Assembly (NCBI RefSeq): GCF_022581195.2
Contig: NC_061458.1
Coordinates: forward strand, 6,820,001-6,884,000
Length of the DNA: 64,000 nt
Direction of reading: 5' to 3'
DNA from: Helicoverpa zea
Lineage: Eukaryota; Arthropoda; Insecta; Lepidoptera; Noctuidae
Both the position numbers and the translations under genes were made by a program. Below the pieces are notes generated by a model. That model did not search any database and was not told the DNA's origin. It saw only the letters and a list, made by a program, of their open reading frames with translations. The first letter of the stretch is position 1, and the number at the start of each line of letters is the position of its first letter. Of the stretch, positions 36,752 to 48,329 are shown one piece after another.

Positions 36752-39700
36752 TAGCTTTGTAAATACGGTTTAAGTACCTAACACTTAAGCTGTGCTTAAT
36801 ATTTTGTTAATTGAGAATTTGCGATTGTATATCCAGTGGTTATATGATGCTTGTTAATTTTAAAAGCGTGTTTATGTTTACCTGCAAAATTTTAACATTG
36901 TTGCTGATTTTCAGTCAAATAAAGGAAAATATTTGAACGATAGGTGCGAGTAAATAGGGAATAATAAAATGTATGGTCTAAATCATTATTCAATAAATAT
37001 GTTTACAAATAATTTTACCTAAGTAATGTGTTAGGCACGTTTGGGAGCATTTTACTTTACTTAAAACTTATTTTTCTTACCACTATTCACATTTGACCCA
37101 CGTGGGTGGCTCGTGTACTAAGCTGCTTCACTGCATGATTTTTGTTTATAAAGACTAATATTAAGTGTGATGGAAAAGTATGAAAAATGGTTTTCGATAT
37201 AATAATAATATTCGAAAATCAGTGTTTTAGTGATGAATCAGTGTATTGAGGATCATGATACAGTACGTTTTATTAATAGATGGAGTTAGTCAAGTCCGGC
37301 TACTTGGTGATTCAACAACGTCTCCGGCGCAGTCTGAAGTCTTAGATATATTTCCATAAGCTGGTGTACGGTCATTCATATCGCATCGTCATACCATAAC
37401 CATTCAAGACTTTAGTAGCAACGAAGACTTTGGTTAACGAACTTATATGTATGGTTCGAGGACCAATTACCTATAATCTTGATAATTGCAAGCAAACAAA
37501 AAATAAATGAAAGATATTTTTCCTAAGATGTTTTCTAATAAATAACTTGAGTGTCCCTTCCAAAATAAACCAATCACTAAGTTACTCACTCTCCAATAGG
37601 CGATGACAAAGATACATGACTAAGGAGTCATTCTATTTTAAGCAAAAAGGGCCCACATTCTCCGCCGTGGATGCAACGTCGTCGCTTGTTTTTATTATGT
37701 TCCTCCTTTAGACGTGAACCTAAATAGAAGAACTGGAATCTCGAAATGGATATTGCATCGTCGACGTTCTCACAGCATTTTTTACTTCCACACTTCACGC
37801 TTGGATGGTTATGGTGTCGGGTTTGTCGTAAAACCATATTGGAATTTTATGTTCTAGTCACAAAAAAATATTGAAGCCAAGTCCTTTATGACCTCCATCA
37901 AATTTTAAATCGGACGGTTCATGTTATTGTACAGGGTACACGACTTATTCGACCTTAAGTAACTCGATCAAAGCCCTGAACTTTGTGAGCACACACTGAT
38001 GAAAAGGTTTAGAAAATGAATGTTTAAAGAGCTTACAATCCAAACCGGCCAGTTACATCAAATGTTACTAGACGCTATAAATCGTAGCGTAGAAATGTTA
38101 CCTAAGATTGGGGACAATTTCAAGATATTTTTAACTGATCAGCAAAACCAAGACACTGGTTCCTGGAGCTGGCTTTCTCTATAACTGGATCGCATTTCCG
38201 CAGAACACGACCATAATATCTTTGGTCTTTACCAGTGAAAGTTGGTCTCGAGCGTATTGCTCAACTGTAGTTACCGAACCGGACGAAATTATCACAACTT
38301 ACTGTTATTGATTTGGTCTGACAAAACTTATCATAATTGTGACAATTACTTTGAATGGAGTATGTTCTTGATAATATAGGAAGCTGCTCTCGGCACTTTG
38401 CTTTGTTTCCAATGTTGGACATTGTGGTATTACTTCTGGTTATTATTATTTATTACTTAGATTCATTCGAAATCGGAAAATCAATGACACATTGACTTGT
38501 GACTTTGAGATTACCTGGCTGATGGCAAATCATAAGTGTGGACCAGTAAAAACCACTGTTTAGATATACATAGTATCATTACTCTTAACCCTAAATAGTC
38601 ATTTATTTAGTCACAGGGTGACTTAGACTGATCACGATGTGCGAACATATAGGAACTTTTTTCTTTATTCGACACAAATTCAGTGGTCATGCTAACGATC
38701 ACCAGACAAATTAATGACCAGTTTAGTTTCGCTCGAATGGATCTCAGTCTAGTATAATCTCTCCTTTCTAAGCGCGACTGATTTCACTGTTTCGTAAAAG
38801 TTTGACCCATTACACGCTAAGTGTTCTTCACGGTTTTTTAGATATCTCGACACTCTAAGCATTGACTTTTACAGTAAGAATATATTGATTCGCTTCATAA
38901 CTACATTTCCTGATCATTTTAATATAACACAAGACGTATGTTGAGTTGACCATCACATCACACATTCTCATACCACAGGATCATGTGAATGTATCTTCTT
39001 ACTTTTATGGCTGGATACAGAAAAAACAATGTACATACGTGCTAGTTGTGTAGCCTGCATTGCAACACAAATATTTCTTTGTTTTATTGAGGTTGCCATG
39101 ATAAACCAGCGTGAAAAAATAACGGCGACTTACTCAAACCAAAACATTACAACTAAGAATATTTCAAAAACGTCACAGATTAATTTGTTTGTGTTGTATC
39201 AACACCAATGGTTTATCGTAAAAATGTCACATAGTCGGTTATGAGTGATCGCAATATGTTCTATCTCTTCGCGATAGGTCATATATTAAGGAGTTCGTCA
39301 GCACTGACGCAATATTTTGAAAAGATTTCTGTACATTGTTAGTCGTACGTGGTGTTACGGTGATTTTCTTTGTGTTTAACAAACGTGCCGTAAAAAAATC
39401 ACGTGTGTTTTAAGTTTCTTCTAGCCACATCTAATGGTCGTGATCTTCAAATCATTGTATAATAAATTTTATGGAGCACAAAGTCACGTGGTTTATATAG
39501 TTGATTCTTCTAACAATTGCCATTGTTTGGTAACATTACTCTGGATTGTTTCCCAATACATACTACGATGTTGTGTTACACAAAGTAGATGTAGTGGCCG
39601 TAACAATGTTTTGAACTATCTGTTTTGATGTTTTTATAATATTCAACTGAAAGAAACATTCAATTCCGTGTGGCATTACTATAAGTATTAAACCAAGTGG

Positions 39701-40486
39701 TCACGACATTTTCATGCACGTGGAAGTGCACGAAGCCACATGCGCAGACGCAAGGAGCATTAAAACCACTCGATTGTATATTTTCTCAATCAACTTGGTA
39801 AGTTATAGTAAAGCGTTATCATTAACAATTTCCGCAATCTGAATAAGCAACTACGCAGTCTAGCTATAGGATTAATAAAAAAAACTATTAAATCATGAAT
39901 ACCCGTATGGAAGTATATAAATCCATGGTTATCCGTGGTTTCCCTTCCCTCTTACAGTGACAAGGTCTTCCGTCGTGACTTTTAAAGGACATCGATATTT
40001 TATTCATTTATTGGCGTACTGACATCGCCTGTCGACCTTTAGGTAGCTTCAAGAACAGAAATTACAGGTCACTTTATATTGTTTAAAGATTTTACAGGAC
40101 CTTTTAAACATGTTTGGTCTTTTTTGGTCATTTTCCAATGATAAATCCACCGATTTCTCAAGAAGGATAATGAGGTTTATATGCCCTTTAACAAAATACG
40201 TGAATGCTGTAGGACAGTTGTACTTAGCAAAGAACTTTCCGACACACAATGAACTCTGTTGCCAGGCAATTGAGAGGGGATCGGATTTCTATATCCAACA
40301 ACAGGTTGCTGTGCGAAATATAAGACTTCAAGTGCAATAAAAGTGTTGTAAGTGCAAAACTGCAGTTATGCCTCATAAGCGTTCTTAGCATAATATCGAT
40401 TATTCCGTATGAGGAACAAGGTTACACGTGTCGCGTTAAAAATGATGGGTTTGCATGTTCGGAGGCTACAGAGTACTTTACGAGGA
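36752..40486. other. Intronic stretch without recognisable elements
   Basis: Chance frames only. The 69-codon minus-strand frame at 37628-37837 is basic and has clustered cysteines (KCGSKKCCEN, RRCIHGGECG) but no known domain and no splice partner, so it is not called. Confidence 0.35.
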
Positions 40487-40650
40487 CAGTGGCGTATTTA
40501 GGGAGTAATTGGTATAGTTTAGAACTGATTGTTGAGGAATCGATTTTTATCGATAGCGTTTCGACAAGGGCAGTACAAGGACAGACGGGCCATGATCAGG
40601 TAGTAATGGAGGGTGCTAGAAATTGGAGGCCTTCGACGCAATGTTAGAAA
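40487..40650 (+). repeat. Degenerate transposon remnant (hAT-like start, LINE-like tail)
   Basis: CAGTGGCGTATTTAGG at 40487 resembles a hAT terminus, but no matching right end is seen. A little downstream, GGGCCATGATCAGG, TAATGGAGG and TTGGAGGCCTTCGACGCAAT resemble a decayed non-LTR 3' region of the kind ending in GGAGGCCTTTGCCCAGCA. Both identifications rest on short matches. Confidence 0.3.
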
Positions 40651-43600
40651 AGTTATGACCTTATATAGAGGTGAAACGAAAAGTAAGAAAAAATATCTTC
40701 ATTTTTAGACTCAGGCCAACATTCATGTAATACATAGTTACTATAGCTATAAGACACAATATGAATGAAATAAAATCACAAACCAGGAAATGTTTTTGTA
40801 CTAAGTAGTTGTAGTCAATTATTTTTAGCTTTATGCAGCAAAACTCGTACCTTATAAGTTTTTTGAAAAAAAATAGCAACGTAGCTGGACACTTTGAAAA
40901 TGGTTGCTGCAAACCAATTACTATTGATTGCCTTATGAAATGTCCTATTGTGTTTAAGATTGAAAGTATGTTGGCCAGCGAAGTCTTACCTGTGGTAATC
41001 TATTTATCATCCAGGAACAGATTGCGTCAACGTCAACGTCGCCATATATATTACGTCAGTTTTAGGGTTTCGTCGATCTAAAGGCTTTTACTAAACAGAA
41101 TCCTTATAAAATCGGAGCTCGGTGACGTTTCTCTAGTCTATAAATAGTTAATTAATGACAGCCTATTAGTGTAAATGGAGCATGTTTGTATTCAATGAGT
41201 AAAAACGTGAGAACATTTTCTGCGCCATTTTTTCCACTATTATTCTAGTTTTTACACGCTTTCATATTGTGAACTTTAACAGAATGACTAGTAAGAATTA
41301 GCGACGCGTAGATGCAAGAAAATTTTATAAAGGAAAGGTTGATTTGAGGAACTTTCAACGTTCATACAGTATCTAAGCTCCAAGCATATCCTAATACAAA
41401 AATCCATTACGCAAGTACATAAAACAATGCCATTATACACCACAAATACCTCCCAGGATACCCGAAACGCTATAGGAGAATACCAGTTGAGAGTGCATTA
41501 ACCCGACGAGTGCGATGCACTTGTTACACCTGATTCCATCGTTAGGTCTACATGTGGAACATTAAACCTTCGCATACTATGGACAGAAACGTCAGCTGTG
41601 AGACATCCAAGGGTTAACGACTCCGAAGCAAAAATGCTGACGCTTTACTTTTTTTTGGTAGCTATAGTAATTGGCTTTTTAATTGATTGGCTGGAATTTA
41701 ATGTGCACTGTGTATTTTGTTTGTGGAGAAAAATTGTGTCGGGGTGGTAAGAAGCTACATAAGCATCGAAACGGATGTAAAATAAATGGTAATGAAGTTT
41801 TTCACACAAAACAACAAAAAATATAAAGTAATACAATGTAGTTCTGAAAACTTAGGAAATCCCCCTTAATAAGTAAAACTTTGTCTTGTTTCGATGGTAG
41901 CGATAAATCTTCAAATTAGGTGAATCACCATCAATTATAAATAAGTGCCATGCACTTGCAAGTTGGGACTACATTTCCAAGTAATATACTTACTAGTACT
42001 TGAAAATGTGAATAACTTGAATATCATAATTAGATAGGTACTTTAAGTATGATCGTTAACTTGATTATTGAAATCATAAAATAGAAAGAAAGAAATGAAG
42101 AAATAGGTACCGTTTCTTCCTATTACGTTAATGAAAACGTCTGACGAAGGGGCCAAAGAAGGGATGGTGCCAATTGATTATATAAATAGATAACTACATT
42201 AATGCAACAATTAATTGTTCTCGTATTGTTATGGTTCCAATGGTTAGTTGGTACCATCGATCAGATATAGCAACAAACTGACGGGCAGATGAATTCATTC
42301 GGAGAACTTACACAAGGTATTATCTCCGATGTTTCCGTTTCGCACAGTCAACATTCCGCAAAACATCATATCGCTTTCCAACTGCAGGGCCACATAAGTA
42401 ATTGACTGGAGTTTCTTTAGCCCCGACACGGTGTCTTTCTGAGTCTTGCAGCACAATGTCACTCTTGACACCGTATTTCGAGTTTCACAAGACTATACCG
42501 TTATCAGAAACGCTGATTCCTGATTCAACCTTGGTTGGTATTGGTGTCGCAATGATGTTAGTTATGTTTTATATTAACAAGGAAAATGTTTTATATGAAG
42601 ATGAAATTGCGTCACTTGGGTAGCTACAGTCCGACATTCGGTATTAATTGACCGCAATGGAAATTCTGAGTAGCTGCTCTTTTTATACATTTCTATTATA
42701 TGAATGCGAGTCTCATCAACCGCTACATCGGTTTTGCGGCTTTGCAAAACCCTGGCTTGGTTTTACCTGTTTGTTATGGTTTATTCTGAAAATATTAGTT
42801 GCCAGTTTTAAACTCTTTCAAGGAAGGTGTTGCTGTTATTTTATATAACTAAGACGTTGATCAGCAAAGAGTTTAGATGGTATGTTGAAGTATTAATCAA
42901 GTGCCTATCCTATTGAACTCATACGCAGTATTAGCAGTCTCCACTCAAGGCGATGCAGATAGTTGCTATTCAAGGTATGCTGTTGACATTCAAACTTAAT
43001 AGCTCCTGTGTACAGTGGTCCAACATGGTCACCATTCGGGTCCACATTCCCAAGTTAGAGAAGTGATACATTATGCTACTTACCAATCAAGTATGTAGTA
43101 CATTAAATTATACTAGATTGCTTGATATCTTTTGTCAATTTATTACGATGCATATTAGGTAAGATGCATAAGAAAAAGTATAATAGCCTGGATTGGTCTT
43201 CCGTTGAACTTTAACGGCTTCTAATGGATGCATTAGCGGTATTTCAAACGTTGTTTATAAAGTAATGGATACGTAAAACACAGAGCCATTAGTAACTGAA
43301 TAGTTTAGCCCTGCAGTTGATCTACGTAAATAGCTGAGGAGGAAACTGGGTAGATTTGTAGCGTATTTTGTATCTATTTGAGGCATTTACCTGTTACTGG
43401 CTAGGTGATTACGTCATTATATAATGTTAACAGTATGATTCCCGTTTATTTGTAATTGTTTACCTACATGAATTTATGAACCCATAGGAATGTGCCTTCA
43501 CAGAACATATATTTTCATCGGTTCTCCAAACCATTAATGGCTAATTAATTTAGGTGTAAATTCTGCATTTATCTTCAAACGCTTTCAATTGTTGCTTAAG

Positions 43601-45796
43601 TAATAACAGTCCCGCGTAAAATAGTCGTTTTCCTGGTACTGTGAAACGCAGTTTTCCTTTAACGGGTTTGCGTCAAAAAACCCAGTAGGTATCAGTCGGC
43701 TTACATTTTTATTTACATTTCATAAAATAAGTCGTAAGGTTTTTTTTTAATTTATACATTACAGCTAAGCAGGATACCTACTTATTGAGTGCGTACTTGA
43801 GCAAACCCCTTGATTCTGAAAAATCTTGAAAATAATACCCAAAATAAGCACCTTTTAACTAAACCACATTGTTTTAATAACGGTCATTAACATATTGAGA
43901 CATTGCGTTGTTAGGTACCTAATTTAAAATAATAAACAGTCATATAAGTGTACCTATTGTTGTCTGTGAACTCAAGGTAACAATGACTGCGACCAAATTC
44001 ATGAATTCGATTAATTCATTTCGATACCCAGATTTGGGTAAAAAACCAACATTACATTTTTTTGATCATTAATTGTTTTTTTTTTTTTATTTAAAGTTTT
44101 CAAACTATCTTACCACACCTATTTTGTTAAAATGTAGGTTCATGAATATGTATTTTAAATAATTCGAGTAATATAATATAATCGGGTTTCGATTCGATAC
44201 CTACTCGTATAAATTCAATAATTGGCATTAAAACTCACGATATCGATTTGTATAGGTACGGTAAGTGTTAAGGATGCGGCACCGTTCAATTGGCGAAGTG
44301 GTACGCACACCCGTTAACCGGTACGATGTAGTTACTAGCTTATACTAGCTGCGTTTAGAGGTAGATATCATACTCAAACTACCCAGACACTCGTCGAGTA
44401 GTCATGTAGGCTTAATAGAATACAAATGATTTAGGTATATGGACATCTGTCCGCAACATAAATTATAAAGACAAAGAAATGCCATAATATTTACGAAGAG
44501 ATATTCTGTTTATCGCATACTTAAGAGTCTTACTGTATGCCAGCTTACACCAAAGAACGTTTACATAATAACTCGTGTCTTTTACTAACAAATGGACGCT
44601 GATTTTGAAACATTCGTCTCAGATGTCAAAGCATACTTCTAGAATACTGCCTAAACTCAATAAGGAAAGGTGAAAAGGGTTATTCCTAAATCCAAACCAT
44701 TGAGTTCTTAGCTCGTTGGCGTTGCTTTTCATTCTAACTTAAAACCGGGTACATAAGCGGGTTTTGGTTAATCCAGCTTTCGCAATTTTGGTCATTCTGG
44801 TTAATTTGGTGATGAATTCAGCCAAAGCGATACCAGGCGTCAAAACATAGGTACTTATGATTACTACGATCATTCTAGCAGTTTGTTTTTTCACTGATCA
44901 TTCGAGCAAAATCGTTTATAGCACAGCAATTCACTCGACTAGCGTGTAACTGGTTCCACTTATTAGTGAATGACATAACGTTATCCGATCTGCATTTAAG
45001 AGCCTGATAGGTATCTTTTTTAGTGCCATAACGATCTTGTGTGGTTTTGAATCACGTTTGAGACGCGTGCACATTTGTTTTTTTTCTGTTGCTAAGTTGG
45101 CCAAAGTAACTGAGTCTTTCCGTTACTGTGTATGGGTATAATTATTTAAAATCCCTGGTATTATTCTGAAGGCTGCGCGTTCCTTGTGACGAATAACTTT
45201 ATGGTTTTAGAACCATGTCGTCGGAGTTTTTTTGAAAATTACATACGGTTCTAATGTAAACTTAATGATGTTTTTCTTGTAGTCAACTAGCCATGACTGT
45301 TATTATACTCTCATAATAACTATTTATGTCACTGATATTAGAAGAAAACTATTTGGTCGACATGTTTTGTGTCGTTATTCAACAAATTATCCCCAATTCA
45401 CAAAAAGCTTTACGGTTACTAGAAGATTCTATAGAAACACCCAGATACCTACCTACCTGATAGTATGTATTTTTAACTTCTATGTTGAGGATACAAAAAG
45501 TTTCGTTTGTGTCAATCAAGCTCATGATACAATAATAAAATTGTATTGATTAAACCCATTTAGTAGTTCACCGATCACTAAAATCACTGACGAATCTCTA
45601 TGATTTTAATCATCTATGACGTCACATCATCAAGAGAGAGGTCTCAGTTAGATCACCATTGAGCAACAACTCGCAAAAAGCACCTTTTTGCATACTATTA
45701 ACACGTAATGATTACGGTTATTATTATGAAATAGTGTTAATTGAATTTGGTGTTATTTGGTGGTTTGAGATTAAGGTTTGTTTTTGTTTGTTACAG
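40651..45796. other. Intronic stretch without recognisable elements
   Basis: Chance frames only (40661-41081, 41645-41836, 42402-42848, 45367-45549). The 73-codon frame at 42402-42623 is in a slightly GC-richer patch, starts without ATG and has no domain. A TGACGTCA site lies at 45617, about 180 bp upstream of the TM exon. Confidence 0.35.
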
Positions 45797-45890
45797 ATGC
45801 CCCGAATGATGCGAATTACATGATATGTGGCGTCGTGATCGCGATGGCCCTCGTTGGGCTCATTATAGTGCTGCTGGCACTCACAATAAA
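45797..45890 (+). CDS. Exon encoding a single transmembrane segment
   Basis: A T-rich tract and TTGTTACAG precede the exon, and AATAAA followed by GTAAGTAG ends it. Only one frame is open, and it reads APNDANYMICGVVIAMALVG then LIIVLLALTI. A short polar stretch is thus followed by about 22 hydrophobic residues (MICGVV to LALTI), a textbook membrane-spanning helix. GC content is well above the surrounding intron. It enters with two bases of a split codon and leaves with two bases (AA) of the next, so the skipped or included exon shifts phase from 1 to 2. Joined to the 21224 exon it gives a 41-residue start with the anchor at about 19-41. Such a short N-terminal segment before one helix suggests a type III or signal-anchor protein whose main domain follows in exons outside the window. 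I do not recognise the family. Confidence 0.62.
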
Positions 45891-48103
45891 GTAAGTAGAA
45901 GTAATGCATTGTATATTGAAATATTTAGGTTTTGTTATGGGCTTAATGGGTTATTAACGACGGCATATGGAAGTTATTACTTCCAAGAATGCCTTTAAAA
46001 AAGAATTGCTGTAGAAAGTTCATGTGTTATTCACCTTAAATAATGTTCAAAGTCTACAATATAGGTAAGGATTTAGTAGTGAATAATAAATAGGTACATT
46101 CAATTACTGCATAAACTTTCCTTGTTTTCATTAATGAAATAAAATGTAAACATACTAACTGCCTAAACCCTACATAAAGAAATGACTTAATTTCCATTCT
46201 GTATTACACATTATTACTACGAAGAATTCCAGTGTTTTGTTAACGATTATTTAAACATACCTTCTTGCTTATGTGCCTAGGTATCGATTTTGCTAAAAAC
46301 AACCAAAATATTCTCCTTATTTAAGCCTATACAAAAAAAAATATTCTCCAAATTTTTACGTTTACGATAACTTCGCAGTCGTTAAATTAGAGATAAATTC
46401 AACATGAAAAAATATATTTATTTTCATTGGTAACTGTTCCTACTGATTGATGTGAGCAGTAAATCAAAGAGTATTGTCTATAATATCAAAGTGGTAGCCA
46501 AATTTCGCGTTATTATCCAAAAATATTACTTCAATAAGCTTTCTATATGTATAAATAGAATAAAATGTTGTACGTTCTCATTTTTTCTAAGGATTGTTGA
46601 ACTTGGCGGGAGTTTTACCGTTCGACCGTTAAATTTCGAGAATGATCTTTCTAGAACGGGATTAAATGCGCAAAATTTGTTCTAAGTCATAGAAGAATAC
46701 GTAGTGAGATTTCAAATAATAATGCTTGTCTGGGTAAAAATAATGTTGTATAAGTTGTTTACAGGAATGTCTTCTTTCAAATTCTGACGTCAGTACTGTA
46801 ATGTTACGGTTTTATTGAGTTATTGCATTTGTTTGAGGAGATGTTTGAAAAGATAAATGACCTGTAATCATGTTTTATAGAAAATAATTCAGACATTTAA
46901 AATAGAAAGATATGTATATACAGTTATGATAATCCTAGTTTGCGTCAATGTCCTAGTAATAAATCAAAATAAAATTTTGAGATTTACTGAATGGAAGTAA
47001 TTTACCTACCATGCACTTTACTATTTGAGCGTTACCTACTAATAAGCATACTATAATAAGAATTGCTTTTGAATTCACGACAAACACTTAACTGGGGTTG
47101 GATTGAACCCGTGACCTCTCAATCGCAAGTCAACGCCTTAGCCTATTGTGGTTCAGTTTCAAAAGAATTTCTGTTGGAATAATAGCACACGCTCGGAACC
47201 TATTGAACCAAGCTGTTCAATATACTAGGGTCACTAGTACTTTAAAAATGAGTATAATTAACAGGTAGACTTACTTCAAACTCCTAAATATGCGATACAT
47301 CCGTTGTTTCGCGATTGGAGATTAAATTTTCAGATTAGTTTCATATAAATTATATCATTCAATTTTTTGTCGACAAACAACGAATGGATAGGTTTTGAAA
47401 ACCGCAGTTAATATTCTGCCTGAAATAAAATCATTTTCTTTTTAAATCGACTTGAACACTGGAAATGTCAGCTTTACCAGAGGATGTAATAAATACAGCA
47501 CACATGGAAGCATTCACACACACATCCACAGATGTCGTTCATGACAGCAAAAGTGGGCGTGGCCTGGGCACGTTTGCAAATAATTTAACTGCCATATGGT
47601 AGCTATTTTCGTTAGAAAGGAAGTGTCCCACATGCACATCCTGTGAAATAATCATGTTTTTGCATTATTCATCTTTCACATTCGAAAAACACATAAGGGT
47701 TCAATTGCGTTTCAGCTTTAACCAGTTACGAAATATTCCTCTCAGCGAAAGGTACGAAAACGTTAACCCAAAAACCATTCCTGCAAACAGAGAAATAAAA
47801 ACCTGTTAATTGAAGTACTCTTTACGTTTATAATCTAACTACCTACTAATAAATATGATCAAAGTCCATGATGTAATTGAAATAGTTTTTTTTTTTTTTT
47901 GTAATTAGTTTATTGAAAAAATGCCGTATCAGCAATCGTTCTGCTTGGACCAGATTTTTCAAACACTTGCCGTGTCGTAGGTATAAAGTAGACAAGCTAT
48001 TACATCTGCATAAAACAAATGACTCGATCAACTTATCTGCACACGTGTGATTGTTTATAGGAAGTACGCAATATTTTATATAAGAAGACGTTCCTGCTAT
48101 AAA
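45891..48103. other. Intronic stretch; SINE head and a CRE-like site only
   Basis: AT-rich, no supportable gene. TGACGTCA at 46785-46792 and the tRNA-like SINE at 47040-47165 are the only items that stand out. The open frame at 46452-46685 lacks a domain and splice partners. Confidence 0.4.
47040..47165 (-). mobile_element. tRNA-derived SINE head
   Basis: On the minus strand, TAGGCTAAGGCG (A box, 47134-47145), then TTGACTTGCGATTGAGAGGT, then GGTTCAATCC (B box, 47100-47109) give Pol III internal promoter elements in tRNA-like order. The sequence continues AACCCCAGTTAAGTG, which I recognise as a lepidopteran SINE body. No CCA-ready acceptor stem is seen, so this is not a functional tRNA. A target duplication was not identified. 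Confidence 0.6.
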
Positions 48104-48329
48104 GGTACGTTTTTAATACTAGATGCCTACTGCAACTGCTGACCGCACGTGCCGCGACATCGCGATATCGGCCGCAGCTGCACTACTGTTTTGTATGTAT
48201 TCACATAAAACCGTTTTGAAGCGAAGCGGCAACAGCATGTGCCGCCCACCCGCAGCTTCGACTGATTTCATGGTGTCGCTGCAAGTGCGATCGACGATTG
48301 CAGTTTGCAGACAGCATTTAAAGCGTACC
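48104..48329. mobile_element. MITE with GGTACG terminal inverted repeats (PIF/Harbinger-like)
   Basis: The left end GGTACGTTTTTAAT and the complement of the right end GGTACGCTTTAAAT agree at 12 of 14 positions. The 226-bp interior is GC- and CpG-rich (CCGCACGTGCCGCGAC, GCGATATCGGCCGCAGCTGC) and internally repetitive, unlike the flanks. PIF/Harbinger elements make 3-bp TWA duplications, and the flanks here (AAA and TTA) would need mutation to fit, so the superfamily is tentative. The 75-codon frame inside has a poly-Ala run from GCN repeats and is not called a gene. Confidence 0.5.

Larger units (their letters stand above)
21255..45796 (+). other. Inferred 24.5-kb intron 1
   Basis: The interval runs from the GTCAGT donor to an acceptor TTTTTGTTTGTTACAG. 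Outside the mobile elements listed separately I see no supportable gene. Chance frames at 37628-37837 (minus, with several Cys), 39029-39244, 40110-40340, 42402-42623 and 42648-42848 lack domains and splice partners. Noteworthy contents are a Helitron, the nested hAT cluster, a (GAT)n-tailed retroelement fragment, hairpins at 25786 and 36713, and a TGACGTCA site at 26430. Intron length and identity depend on the exon pairing being right. Confidence 0.4.

Noticed and set aside
37628..37837. Cys-containing 69-codon minus-strand frame as a small secreted or zinc protein
   Set aside because: No signal peptide, no recognised cysteine spacing and no splice or promoter context.
40487..40650. Complete hAT element
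   Set aside because: Only a left-end-like CAGTGGCGTA is visible. No right terminus or 8-bp duplication was found.
42402..42848. Two adjacent plus-strand frames (73 and 66 codons) as a gene
   Set aside because: The first has no ATG start, the two are in separate frames without splice sites between them, and no domain is seen.
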